Below are positions 1 through 7,428 of a stretch of DNA of 49,758 nucleotides, one piece after another. The position numbers were made by a program, and so were the translations under genes. The stretch is from an uncultured Clostridia bacterium (GTDB lineage Bacteria; Bacillota; Clostridia; Oscillospirales; Ruminococcaceae): assembly GCA_947627985.1 (NCBI GenBank), contig CANQYD010000003.1:88108-137865 (forward strand), written 5' to 3'. How positions within the stretch are numbered: position 1 is the stretch's first letter; each line of letters begins with the position of its first letter. The notes beneath the pieces were generated by a model that did no database searches, was not told the DNA's origin, and worked only from the letters and a program-made list of their open reading frames with translations.

Positions 1-3000
1 GCGGCTCGAACCTCTTTGAGCGCTCGAGAGCCCTGACAGCGGGCTTTCTCACCCATGCTATCGCCGCGACGCTGATCCTTGAGACTATAGCGGATTTTAA
101 CGACGCCCCCAAAAATTCATGCTTATACTCGGCGTTGTAGACGGAGTAGTTCATGAAGTCCATTAAATCGGGGACGACCGCTTCCGCTCCCTCCGATTCG
201 AGTAGCTCCACAAGGTGGTTGTTCGCAAGGGGCATATATTTCACCAAAATCTCCCCGACGACCCCTACCCGAGGCTTCTTTAAGCCGTCCACAAGAGGCA
301 GTTCGTCAAATTCTTTAACGATTCCTTCGCAGACCTTTTTGTAGCTCATTCTGTTCTTGCCGGTGAGCTGGTCGGTGCATATTTTCAGCCATTTTTCATG
401 CAGAGCGTCCGCCGAACCGAATACCTTCTCATAGGGTCGCGTGCGGTAAAGGCAGCGCATAAAGAGATCGCCGTAAACTACGCCCTTGCCCGCCGCAACA
501 AGAAGCGACGGGGTGATCTTAAACCCCTCGGCTTTTTCCATGCCGTTTGCATTCAGGGAGATGACGGGTATCTGCGACAGTCCCGCCTTATCAAGAGCCC
601 TGCGAATGAAGCCGACGTAGTTTGAAGCGCGGCAGCAGCCTCCCGTCTGGGTCATGATTATCGCGAGGCGGTTGACGTCGTATCTGCCGGACAAAACAGC
701 TTCCATGACCTGTCCCACAGCCGTGATGGAGGGGAAGCAGGCGTCGTTATTTACAAATCTCAGACCCGTGTCGATGGCACTTCTGTTGTCGTTTGTCAGG
801 ACCTCGATATTGAACCCGTGGTGCTTAAATACCGGCTCCAAGACCTCGAAGTGTATCGGGCTCATCTGCGGCGCAAGGATAGTATAGCCCTCTTTGAACA
901 TCTCCTTTGTGAAGCGGGTGCTGTGATATGTAATCGGCTTCGGCTCGGCGGTAATGTTCTTTTCACGGCGCTGATTCATCGCCGCGATGAGGCTCCTTAT
1001 CCTGATCCTTACAGCTCCCAAGTTGTTGACCTCATCTATTTTCAGAACGGTATAGAGCTTGTTTGAACCTTCTAAAATTTCGGAGACCTGATCCGTCGTC
1101 ACCGCGTCGAGACCGCAGCCGAAGGAATTGAGCTGGATAAGCTCCATATCGTCGCGCGATCTCACAAATTCCGCGGCGGAGTAAAGTCTTGAATGATACA
1201 CCCACTGATCTACGACCCGAACGGGTCTTTCGGGGTCGAAATCTATCGGCAGGCTGTCCTCGGAAAAGACGTCAAGACCGTAGGAAGCGATGAGCTCGGG
1301 TATTCCGTGATTTATCTCGGGGTCGATGTGATAGGGTCTGCCGGCTAAGACGATCCCCCTGCCGCCTCTTTTTTCCATCTCTTCAAGGACGCGCTTGCCC
1401 TCGGCTCTTATATCGGCTTTTGCGTTCAACTGCTCCTGCCAAGCCTTCTGCGCTGCCGCTCTGACCTCGTTTTCGGGGACGGAGAACTGCTTCACAAACA
1501 TTCTCACGAGCCTGTTTTCGGCGGTCTTTTCGTCGGTCATCGCGATAAACGGTCGGACATATCTCACGCTGCCGTTTGATATCTCCTCGATGTTGTTTTT
1601 GAGATTTTCCGGGTATGCCGCGACGATCGGGCAGTTGTAGTGATTCTGAGCCTGCCGGGTCTCCTGATGTTCATAAAATACGCAGGGGTGGAAGATGATC
1701 TTGATCCCCTGATCTATGAGCCACTGCACATGCCCGTGCGAGAGCTTAGCCGGATAGCACTCCGATTCCGAGGGGATCGACTCCATGCCCCGCTCATAGA
1801 GTTTTCTGTCCGAAAGCGGAGACAGCACTACCCTGAACCCGAGCTCCTTAAAGAATGTAGCCCAGTAGGGGTAGTTTTCGTAGATATTTAAAACCCTCGG
1901 GATTCCGATGACCCCTCTCGGAGCATTTTCCTCCGCAAGCGGTTCATAGTCAAAGAGCCGTTTGCGCTTGTACTCGATGACGTTCTCCCCCTTGGGTCCC
2001 GTGTGATCCGACCCAAGACCCCTCTCGCAGCGGTTTCCGGTGATATGCTTCCTGCCTCCCGAGAACTGCGAGACGGTCAGCATGCAGTTATTTGTGCATC
2101 TGCCGCAGCGGGCTGTGGTGGTCTTTGATGTCAGATTTATGATCTCATCAAGGCTGAGCATCTCCGACTTTTTGCCCTTGCACCTCTGCTGTGCGATCAG
2201 CGCGGCGCCGAAAGCCCCCATGATTCCCGAGATGTCGGGGCAGGTCGCATTGACCCCGGCGATGCGCTCAAACGCCCGAAGCACCGCTTTATTGTAAAAT
2301 GTCCCGCCTTGGACGACGATATGCTCCCCCAATTCTTTAGGATCGGCAAGCTTGATGACCTTATACAAAGCGTTTTTGATGACGGAATATGCAAGCCCTG
2401 CCGAGATGTCGGACACCGGCGCGCCCTCTTTCTGAGCCTGCTTGACGTTTGAATTCATGAATACGGTGCAGCGCGTGCCGAGATCGACCGGATTTTTGGC
2501 AAAAAGAGCCTCTTTTGCAAAATCTTCGGCGGAATATCCGAGAGAATTCGCAAAGCTCTCGATGAAGCTTCCGCAGCCCGACGAACATGCTTCATTAAGT
2601 AAAACATTGTCCACCGAGCCGTTTTTGAGCTTGATGCACTTCATGTCCTGCCCGCCGATGTCCAAAACGCAGTCCACTTCGGGGTCGAAGAAGGAGGCGG
2701 CGGTGGTGTGGGCGACGGTCTCGACCTCCGAGCAGTCGAGCTTGAACGCGGATTTTAAGAGCCCTTCGCCGTAGCCGGTCGAGCAGGAATATGCGATCTC
2801 GGCGCCCTCGGGGAGTTTGTCCCTGAGGTCTTTAATAGCCGCCTGAGCCGCTGCAACGGGGTTTCCGCGGTTGTTTGAATAGTGGGAATATATGAGCCGC
2901 CCGTCCTCGGATATGAGGGCAAGCTTTGTGGTGGTGGAGCCGGCGTCGATTCCCAAATAGCATTTGCCGCGGTAATCGGATAAATCCGCCTTTTCCACGA

Positions 3001-3913
3001 CAGCGGCGCTGTGCCGCTTCAAAAACGCCCTATACTCCTGCTCGCTCGCAAAGAGCGGGGGCAGCCTTTTTATCTCAAACTTCATCTCGACGCCGTCCGT
3101 GAGCCTGTCGATGAGGGAGCTCAGGCGCATGCCCCCGCCGTTTTCGGTCTCAAGCGCCGCGCCCGTCGCGGCAAAGAGATGGCTGTTCTCGGGGTCGACC
3201 GTGGTCTCGGGAGTGAGCCGCAGCGTGCGGATAAAAGCCTTTTTGAGCTCGGTCAGAAAGTGCAGAGGTCCGCCCAAAAACGCCACGCAGCCCCTGATCG
3301 GCTTTCCGCAGGCAAGACCCGAGATGGTCTGGTTGACGACTGCCTGAAAGATGGAAGCCGCAAGATCGGCTTTTGTGGCACCCTCGTTGATGAGGGGCTG
3401 AATATCCGTCTTTGCGAAAACCCCGCAGCGAGCGGCTATGGGATATATTTCCTTATAATTCTTTGCTTCATTGTTCAAGCCCTCGGCGTCGGTCTGCAAC
3501 AGCGCCGCCATCTGATCGATGAACGACCCTGTGCCGCCTGCGCATACGCCGTTCATTCTCTCGTCAAGTCCGCCGCGGAAGTAGATGATCTTGGCGTCCT
3601 CGCCTCCGAGCTCTATCGCGACGTCGGTCTGCGGCGCTATCATCTCAAGAGCGGACGCGACGGCAGATACCTCCTGAACAAAAGGTATCCCCAAAGCTTT
3701 TCCGAGATTTATCGATCCCGAACCCGTGATCCCGAAGCTCGGCTCGATGTCTCCGAGTTCCTCCCTCGCCTCTTTCAGAAGGTCGCAGAGCGTCTCCTGA
3801 ATGTGAGCGCAGTGGCGGGTGTATCTGCCGAAAACGAGCTTATTTTCGGCGTCGAGGACGGCTAACTTGACCGTCGTCGAGCCGACGTCAATTCCGGCTT
3901 TGTATAAACTCAT
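1..3913 (-). CDS. 2-hydroxyacyl-CoA dehydratase / activase fusion protein (3' end outside window)
   Basis: About 1304 residues are visible and the frame stays open to the window edge. Two BadF/BadG/HgdC-type ATPase domains lie in tandem (about residues 5-260 and 318-570). Each has an ASKHA phosphate loop (IDVGSTTVKLA near 8, IDAGSTTTKLA near 318) and the cysteine motifs that hold the shared [4Fe-4S] cluster in HgdC (VCAGGTGSF plus RCGVF; ACSSGCGSF plus RCTVF). A DUF2229-like region follows (about 660-880) and then an HgdB-like dehydratase region. In the family the activase uses ATP to inject an electron into the dehydratase for radical removal of water from 2-hydroxyacyl-CoA; such large fusions are common in anaerobic Clostridia, but their substrate is usually unknown. 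The ATG is preceded by AGGGGGC. It lies 16 bp after the upstream membrane-protein gene, so the two probably form one transcript. Confidence 0.93.
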   Translation of the reverse strand, partial: MSLYKAGIDVGSTTVKLAVLDAENKLVFGRYTRHCAHIQETLCDLLKEAREELGDIEPSFGITGSGSINLGKALGIPFVQEVSAVASALEMIAPQTDVAIELGGEDAKIIYFRGGLDERMNGVCAGGTGSFIDQMAALLQTDAEGLNNEAKNYKEIYPIAARCGVFAKTDIQPLINEGATKADLAASIFQAVVNQTISGLACGKPIRGCVAFLGGPLHFLTELKKAFIRTLRLTPETTVDPENSHLFAATGAALETENGGGMRLSSLIDRLTDGVEMKFEIKRLPPLFASEQEYRAFLKRHSAAVVEKADLSDYRGKCYLGIDAGSTTTKLALISEDGRLIYSHYSNNRGNPVAAAQAAIKDLRDKLPEGAEIAYSCSTGYGEGLLKSAFKLDCSEVETVAHTTAASFFDPEVDCVLDIGGQDMKCIKLKNGSVDNVLLNEACSSGCGSFIESFANSLGYSAEDFAKEALFAKNPVDLGTRCTVFMNSNVKQAQKEGAPVSDISAGLAYSVIKNALYKVIKLADPKELGEHIVVQGGTFYNKAVLRAFERIAGVNATCPDISGIMGAFGAALIAQQRCKGKKSEMLSLDEIINLTSKTTTARCGRCTNNCMLTVSQFSGGRKHITGNRCERGLGSDHTGPKGENVIEYKRKRLFDYEPLAEENAPRGVIGIPRVLNIYENYPYWATFFKELGFRVVLSPLSDRKLYERGMESIPSESECYPAKLSHGHVQWLIDQGIKIIFHPCVFYEHQETRQAQNHYNCPIVAAYPENLKNNIEEISNGSVRYVRPFIAMTDEKTAENRLVRMFVKQFSVPENEVRAAAQKAWQEQLNAKADIRAEGKRVLEEMEKRGGRGIVLAGRPYHIDPEINHGIPELIASYGLDVFSEDSLPIDFDPERPVRVVDQWVYHSRLYSAAEFVRSRDDMELIQLNSFGCGLDAVTTDQVSEILEGSNKLYTVLKIDEVNNLGAVRIRIRSLIAAMNQRREKNITAEPKPITYHSTRFTKEMFKEGYTILAPQMSPIHFEVLEPVFKHHGFNIEVLTNDNRSAIDTGLRFVNNDACFPSITAVGQVMEAVLSGRYDVNRLAIIMTQTGGCCRASNYVGFIRRALDKAGLSQIPVISLNANGMEKAEGFKITPSLLVAAGKGVVYGDLFMRCLYRTRPYEKVFGSADALHEKWLKICTDQLTGKNRMSYKKVCEGIVKEFDELPLVDGLKKPRVGVVGEILVKYMPLANNHLVELLESEGAEAVVPDLMDFMNYSVYNAEYKHEFLGASLKSAIVSRISVAAIAWVRKPAVRALERSKRFEP

Positions 3914-3929
3914 CTCTAAGCCCCCTGTG

Positions 3930-4661
3930 TTACTTCTTTTTTCTCGTCTCAAGCTCTCCGATGAGGTCCTTGATATGCTCGGAGAGGCTTCTGTCCGACT
4001 TCAGCGGCAGGAAGAAGCGCACCTTCTGATTCGTCTTTTCATGGACCTCGGTGATGTGCGCCTTGAGCTGCTCATATTTTACTATTATGTCGTTTTCCTC
4101 GGCATATTGCCTGATCTTGATGACAAGATGTGAGGAGTAGACGACGTCGATGATAAATACCCCGAAAAACAGCCCGATAAAGAAGCTGAAAGCTAAATTA
4201 TCCGACAGCCAGAAAAGAGCGCCAAGAATATGCGGATGAATCAAAAAATAGTAAGCGGCGCCCATCATCGCCCAAATCAGAGAGAATTTGGGACAGATGA
4301 TGCCCTGGATATTCCCCCACTGATTTCGATAATCCCAAAGGCGGAGGTTGAAGTATTTCAGGCTGACAAATCCCGCGATATATTCTATTACGGTCATCAT
4401 CACCGCCATGAACAAAAAGAGGAGGATTTTTTTGAGGATCGGGTTCATGTCGGGAAGATGATCTTCTGCGAGCGCGGTCAGAAAGAGAATGCAGAGCCCC
4501 GAACCGTAGAGCGGGAGGTAGGGTCCGACGCAGAAGCCGGGGTTTATCCATCTCCGCTCGGGGTTTGCGGCGGAAAAGAACCGGCGGTAAAACAGTTCCA
4601 GCACCCAGCCGAAAACCGAGCCGATGAAGAATAAAAACGCAAGCGCTAAAAGTATTGACAT
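3930..4661 (-). CDS. PF06541-type membrane protein (putative ABC transporter permease family)
   Basis: A 243-residue protein with about five hydrophobic segments in the first 175 residues and a charged C-terminal tail (about 180-243) ending in a Lys/Arg cluster. Motifs typical of the family are visible: an N-terminal GWVLE, then RRWINPGFCVGPYLPLYG, and later WDYRNQWGNIQG. The family is annotated as a putative permease, but its substrate is unknown and no ATPase gene is next to it. The ATG at 4661 is chosen over an upstream in-frame ATG because GGAGG sits at the proper distance before it. It is followed after 16 bp by the dehydratase/activase gene on the same strand. Confidence 0.85.
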   Translation of the reverse strand: MSILLALAFLFFIGSVFGWVLELFYRRFFSAANPERRWINPGFCVGPYLPLYGSGLCILFLTALAEDHLPDMNPILKKILLFLFMAVMMTVIEYIAGFVSLKYFNLRLWDYRNQWGNIQGIICPKFSLIWAMMGAAYYFLIHPHILGALFWLSDNLAFSFFIGLFFGVFIIDVVYSSHLVIKIRQYAEENDIIVKYEQLKAHITEVHEKTNQKVRFFLPLKSDRSLSEHIKDLIGELETRKKK

Positions 4662-4737
4662 ATAAGCCTCCGAAAAATGTCGGTATATAGTATATGATAG
4701 CACTTTGCGGCGGATTTGTCAAATGGGAGATAATGAA

Positions 4738-4849
4738 GGGAGTGTCCATTTCGACCACATTTAAATTAAATGTGGAAAATGGAAAGCGTTTAGTAACGGC
4801 GAATCACCAAGAAAAAAATTATTATAATGTGGTCGTTTGGGACACTCCC
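4738..4849. mobile_element. MITE-like 112-bp element with target duplication
   Basis: Both ends begin GGGAGTGTCC and continue to ACCACATT at the same distance, forming terminal inverted repeats of about 24 bp with a few mismatches. The element is bracketed by an exact 8-bp direct repeat, ATAATGAA (4730-4737 and 4850-4857), as expected for a target-site duplication. It has no coding capacity. Its ends resemble those of the adjacent IS (GGGAGCGTCC...CCCACA), so mobilisation in trans by an IS1-family transposase is a reasonable inference. Confidence 0.8.
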
Positions 4850-4879
4850 ATAATGAAGGGAGCGTCCAACCCGCCCACA

Positions 4880-5389
4880 TCAAAGAAAATCCACCAGTCC
4901 GAAAGGAACCTCGCCTTTAGGATACTTCTCACGATACATCAATTTTGCGATTCCGAATTTGTTGTAGGCGTCAACAAAAACTTCAACGACAGCTCTCAGG
5001 GTTTCAATGCTTCTCGCAAAGCATCTGCTTCTTCTGCGAAGCAACGGTATATAATCACGAAAGTCCGCATTAACGCTTTCGACTGTGAAAGTATCGCTTT
5101 TGTCATGGCAGTTGTAGATATGCTTTCCGGGATAGATAACGCTCAGATACCCGAAATACCCGTCGGTACAGTAGAAATCCGCATACGGAGCACCGTCGAC
5201 TATCTCCTGAATCCTGTTCGCAGATTTGTCTTCTGCAACCTGATGACCCGCTATAATGCGCGGTTTGCGGGCAACCATCGACATCAAATAAACATTTTCC
5301 TTTGTGTCGGTTTTCGGCTTTTTACCGATAAACCAGTAAAGCTCGTCGAGCTCATAAAGTTTAGGCTTGTTATTGAATTTTTTTAAATT
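4880..5389 (-). pseudogene. IS1 InsB-like DDE transposase segment without intact start
   Basis: The open frame reads about 169 codons. It contains the DDE-type landmarks of IS1 InsB: YELDELYWFIGKK (first Asp), FYCTDGYFGY (second Asp), and a downstream RDYIPLLRRRSRCFARSIET segment with the Glu. It is in the same frame as the InsA-like segment but separated from it by in-frame stops. The residues that should connect the two (QQLVENPSKISE) are read only in the +1 frame. Two compensating shifts would be needed for a full transposase, so this copy is probably dead, unless recoding is unusual. Confidence 0.7.
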
Positions 5390-5425
5390 TCAGAAATTTT
5401 TGACGGATTTTCAACGAGCTGTTGA

Positions 5426-5710
5426 TTATTTATTTCGGTTTTTTATCCAATTATAGACGTTGGATTTGTTGAAATTGTTCAAAAGCCCCACCTTTCGACC
5501 GCTCACTCCGGAATAGTATGTTTTGATTGCCTGCTCGCGGACTTCCTCGCTGTACTGCCACGGGCGCGGCTCGGGGGTATAGTCTATGTTGCAGTCGTTG
5601 CAATGATACTTCTGTGACCCCGACTTGTTTTTGCCGTGTTTGACCTGATGCTCGTGCTTGCCGCATTTTGGGCAATATATGTTTTCATCAATTTTTGCTA
5701 CTCTCGACAT
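5426..5710 (-). CDS. IS1 InsA-like transposase N-terminal protein
   Basis: A 94-residue frame with a CPKC...CNDC zinc-finger pattern (about residues 11-38), followed by a helix-turn-helix segment ending NVYNWIKNRNK, as in InsA proteins of IS1 elements. The ATG at 5710 is preferred because GAGGTG lies 6 nt upstream. In IS1 this protein binds the ends and is joined to InsB by -1 frameshifting. An A6C run (AAAAAAC, complement of 5438-5444) lies near the 3' end in the usual slippery position, but the -1 frame meets a stop within three codons, so the classical fusion would fail here. Confidence 0.75.
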   Translation of the reverse strand: MSRVAKIDENIYCPKCGKHEHQVKHGKNKSGSQKYHCNDCNIDYTPEPRPWQYSEEVREQAIKTYYSGVSGRKVGLLNNFNKSNVYNWIKNRNK

Positions 5711-5762
5711 TTTCATCACCTCGATCTTAGTATAACATATTGTGGGCGAGTTGGACACTCCC

Positions 5763-6149
5763 CTGAAAACTTACGCTCCTTTTCCCCTAAGTTTCCAGTC
5801 AAAGCGGATTTCATCGCTGAAATCCCGCTGTGTAACGACCGTGTAACGCAAAAAGGCAAACACAGCCGAAAAAAATATCTTTGTAACGGCGGATATAACG
5901 CGCCGTATAACCCCTGTTCGGTAAAATAGTCCCGTAATCGCGGGACGAAAACGCCGGACAGGGGCTTTTTTGTTCTGCGGCAAAATTCAACGTATAATCA
6001 ATCTCCGAGTTGCAATAGGAGCAGAGGATACACAAACGCACGAGCTCTAACATAAGCTCGCGGCGAGTGGAATCCCGCTTTTGCTGCGCTCTTTTTTTGA
6101 CGGTCTGCGGGTATTTCCCACAGGCTGTTTTTTATATATAGACAGCCGT
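5763..6149. other. Intergenic stretch after the IS, no convincing gene
   Basis: About 390 bp with only short overlapping frames that lack ribosome binding sites or recognisable motifs. It contains one good intrinsic terminator (5911-5971) and a smaller hairpin, GGCTGT...ACAGCC, near 6123-6146. It may be the tail of a locus interrupted by the IS. Confidence 0.5.
5911..5971 (+). terminator. Intrinsic terminator with nested stem
   Basis: The outer stem CCCCTGTTCGG/CCGGACAGGGG encloses an inner stem GTCCCG/CGGGAC, followed by C then six T. No intact gene on the plus strand lies directly before it, so it may serve a lost or small transcript from the IS flank. Confidence 0.75.
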
Positions 6150-6193
6150 GTCTCTGCTCCGGCGATTGGAGAACAATCGAAAGGAGCAGAGAC
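6150..6193 (+). promoter_or_regulatory. Hairpin sequestering the ribosome binding site of the sigma-like gene
   Basis: GTCTCTGCTCC (6150-6160) pairs perfectly with GGAGCAGAGAC (6183-6193), which includes the GGAG of the ribosome binding site and ends one base before the ATG at 6195. Inside it CGATTG (6163-6168) pairs with CAATCG (6174-6179) around a GAGAA loop. The total is 17 pairs, so translation should be blocked unless the hairpin is opened. The trigger is unknown. Confidence 0.7.
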
Positions 6194-6194
6194 A

Positions 6195-6806
6195 ATGACT
6201 CTCAAAGAATTACAAAGCATCGTCGAAAGGACGGAGGGAAAGGAGCTGCCGACAGCCGCGAAGCTGCGCGCGGGAGAAAGTCCTGTCGCCGCCTTTTGCG
6301 AATTTGGCGGCGGAACAGAGCTTACCGTATACCAAAGCGGTTTTGCCCTATACGAGACGGAGAGAGGCAGCACCGTATTCCGCGTTGACCGCTGCGGCGG
6401 CTATACATACTTCGGCAGGTGCGAGAAAACCGAACTGCCCGAGGACTTTTTCGCGGAAAGCGACTGGACGGTGCGCCTCATGATGGAGGACGAGGACAGA
6501 CTGACACATAACAGAAACGTGATGTGTGAGAAATATGAAAGCTTCTATGAAAACGGCTCCGACGAATTTTGCGGCATACGCGACACCGAGCTTTCCCCAC
6601 AGGATGCGCTTGTGCAAAGCGAGCTTCTGAAAGAGGTATTCGGAATGATGACCGAGCGGCAAAGAGAGGTCGTGACGATGTACTATCTCGAAGGAATGCG
6701 CGTAAAGGAGATCGCCGCCGTGTACGGCATATCTCATCAGGCGGTGTCTGTCACGCTGTCGGACGTCAGAAAGAAATTCCGCAAAAACAGAAAAATGTTT
6801 GAGTGA
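6195..6806 (+). CDS. Sigma-70 family-like HTH regulator (mobile-element type)
   Basis: A 203-residue protein. The C-terminal half carries a sigma region 4-like helix-turn-helix: a helix around MTERQREVVTMYYLEGMRVK, then EIAAVYGISHQAVSVTLSDV as the recognition part. The first 120 residues are not a standard sigma region 2; they contain a beta-rich stretch with YTYFGRCE. Proteins of this shape often accompany integrative elements in Clostridia and probably act as transcriptional regulators rather than full sigma factors. The ATG at 6195 follows AAAGGAG, which is locked in a hairpin. The neighbours are an IS and small ORFs, which suggests an accessory island remnant. Confidence 0.75.
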   Translation: MTLKELQSIVERTEGKELPTAAKLRAGESPVAAFCEFGGGTELTVYQSGFALYETERGSTVFRVDRCGGYTYFGRCEKTELPEDFFAESDWTVRLMMEDEDRLTHNRNVMCEKYESFYENGSDEFCGIRDTELSPQDALVQSELLKEVFGMMTERQREVVTMYYLEGMRVKEIAAVYGISHQAVSVTLSDVRKKFRKNRKMFE

Positions 6807-6885
6807 CTGCCTTGCAAAAATGCTTTCCCACACTGAGTTGGGTGGAGGCGCAAGCCTTACATCTGACGATTCGGAGGAAAACACA

Positions 6886-7101
6886 ATGACGGGAAAAGTT
6901 CCGAAAGAACGGGAACACTATGCTTGTTTGAAAGATGATTCTTTCCTGTCTTATATTATACCATCTTCTGTGCAAAATCTACCCCCCTACGTGTACGATT
7001 TTAGGATAGCACTACAGTCCCCACATTCCCATCCCCACCCTCCCCAATACAGGAAAACAGCCGGTCTTGCGACCGGCTGCCTTCCGAGAGGGAAAAAATG
7101 A
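6886..7101 (+). CDS. Small ORF of unknown function, possibly a gene remnant
   Basis: A 71-residue frame begins with ATG 8 nt after GGAGG. The first 35 residues look protein-like (MTGKVPKEREHYACLKDDSF at the start); the rest is rich in Pro, His and Arg and runs through a hairpin (CAGCCGGTC/GACCGGCTG near 7060), which argues that the true product was truncated. No family is recognised. It may be the beginning of a lost mobile-element gene. Confidence 0.3.
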   Translation: MTGKVPKEREHYACLKDDSFLSYIIPSSVQNLPPYVYDFRIALQSPHSHPHPPQYRKTAGLATGCLPRGKK

Positions 7102-7192
7102 AAACAGCGCACTAAAAAATGCTGGAAGAGGGCTGAGGGAGTTGCCGCACCCGAGCCGGGAGTCCGACCCGGGTGCGTAGAAAGGGAAAAAT

Positions 7193-7258
7193 ATGAAAAA
7201 GCGTGATGATGGCAAATGTTGGTGCCGAATCCTCGGCTTGTCCTGTTTCGGGCGATGA
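7193..7258 (+). CDS. Possible 21-residue cysteine-containing micropeptide
   Basis: ATG at 7193 follows AAAGGGA at 6-7 nt spacing. The short product has a basic start (MKKRDDGK) and a CWC...SC pattern with three cysteines. A hairpin (CGCACCCG/CGGGTGCG near 7148-7178) precedes it and an intrinsic terminator follows 12 bp after the stop. A five-codon frame (MKTAH, from about 7098) also precedes it. No family is recognised; it could be chance. Confidence 0.25.
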   Translation: MKKRDDGKCWCRILGLSCFGR

Positions 7259-7270
7259 TTTTTCTCACCC

Positions 7271-7297
7271 CGGGAAACTGCGTTCCCGTTTATTTTT
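7271..7297 (+). terminator. Intrinsic terminator
   Basis: CGGGAA-ACTGCG-TTCCCG followed by TTTATTTTT. It closes the plus-strand micro-ORF region. A near copy of the hairpin (CGGGAA...TTCCCG at 7408-7427) lies directly after the htrA stop without a clear T-run. Confidence 0.7.
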
Positions 7298-7428
7298 CGG
7301 ACATTTCGGGCGAGCGCGGTATCAATATCAATATAAAAATCAATAACCCGCTTTACCGTTTTTGTCCGTAGATTTTAGATGAGGGACTTCGGGCGCCCTC
7401 CTGCCCTCGGGAAACTTTCGCTTCCCGT

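Larger units (their letters stand above)
4858..5762 (-). mobile_element. IS1-family insertion sequence, about 905 bp, probably decayed
   Basis: Terminal inverted repeats are GGGAGCGTCCAACCCGCCCA at the left and the complement of a GGGAGTGTCCAACTCGCCCA-like right end, agreeing at all but two or three positions. Between them on the minus strand lie an InsA-like zinc-finger/HTH segment and an InsB-like DDE segment. The left flank is ATAATGAA and the right flank CTGAAAAC, so no target duplication of its own is seen. The MITE-like element abuts its left end. Confidence 0.85.

Noticed and set aside
3011-3865. 284-codon plus-strand frame
   Set aside because: It is an antisense shadow of the dehydratase/activase gene, has no ribosome binding site, and its composition is that of a complementary strand.
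4694-5386. 230-codon plus-strand frame across the MITE and IS
   Set aside because: It runs antisense through the transposase segments and the inverted ends; the transposase motifs are on the minus strand.
7148-7182. tRNA-like fragment
   Set aside because: The CGCACCCG/CGGGTGCG hairpin looks like a tRNA arm at first, but no anticodon arm, D-arm or acceptor stem can be closed around it.
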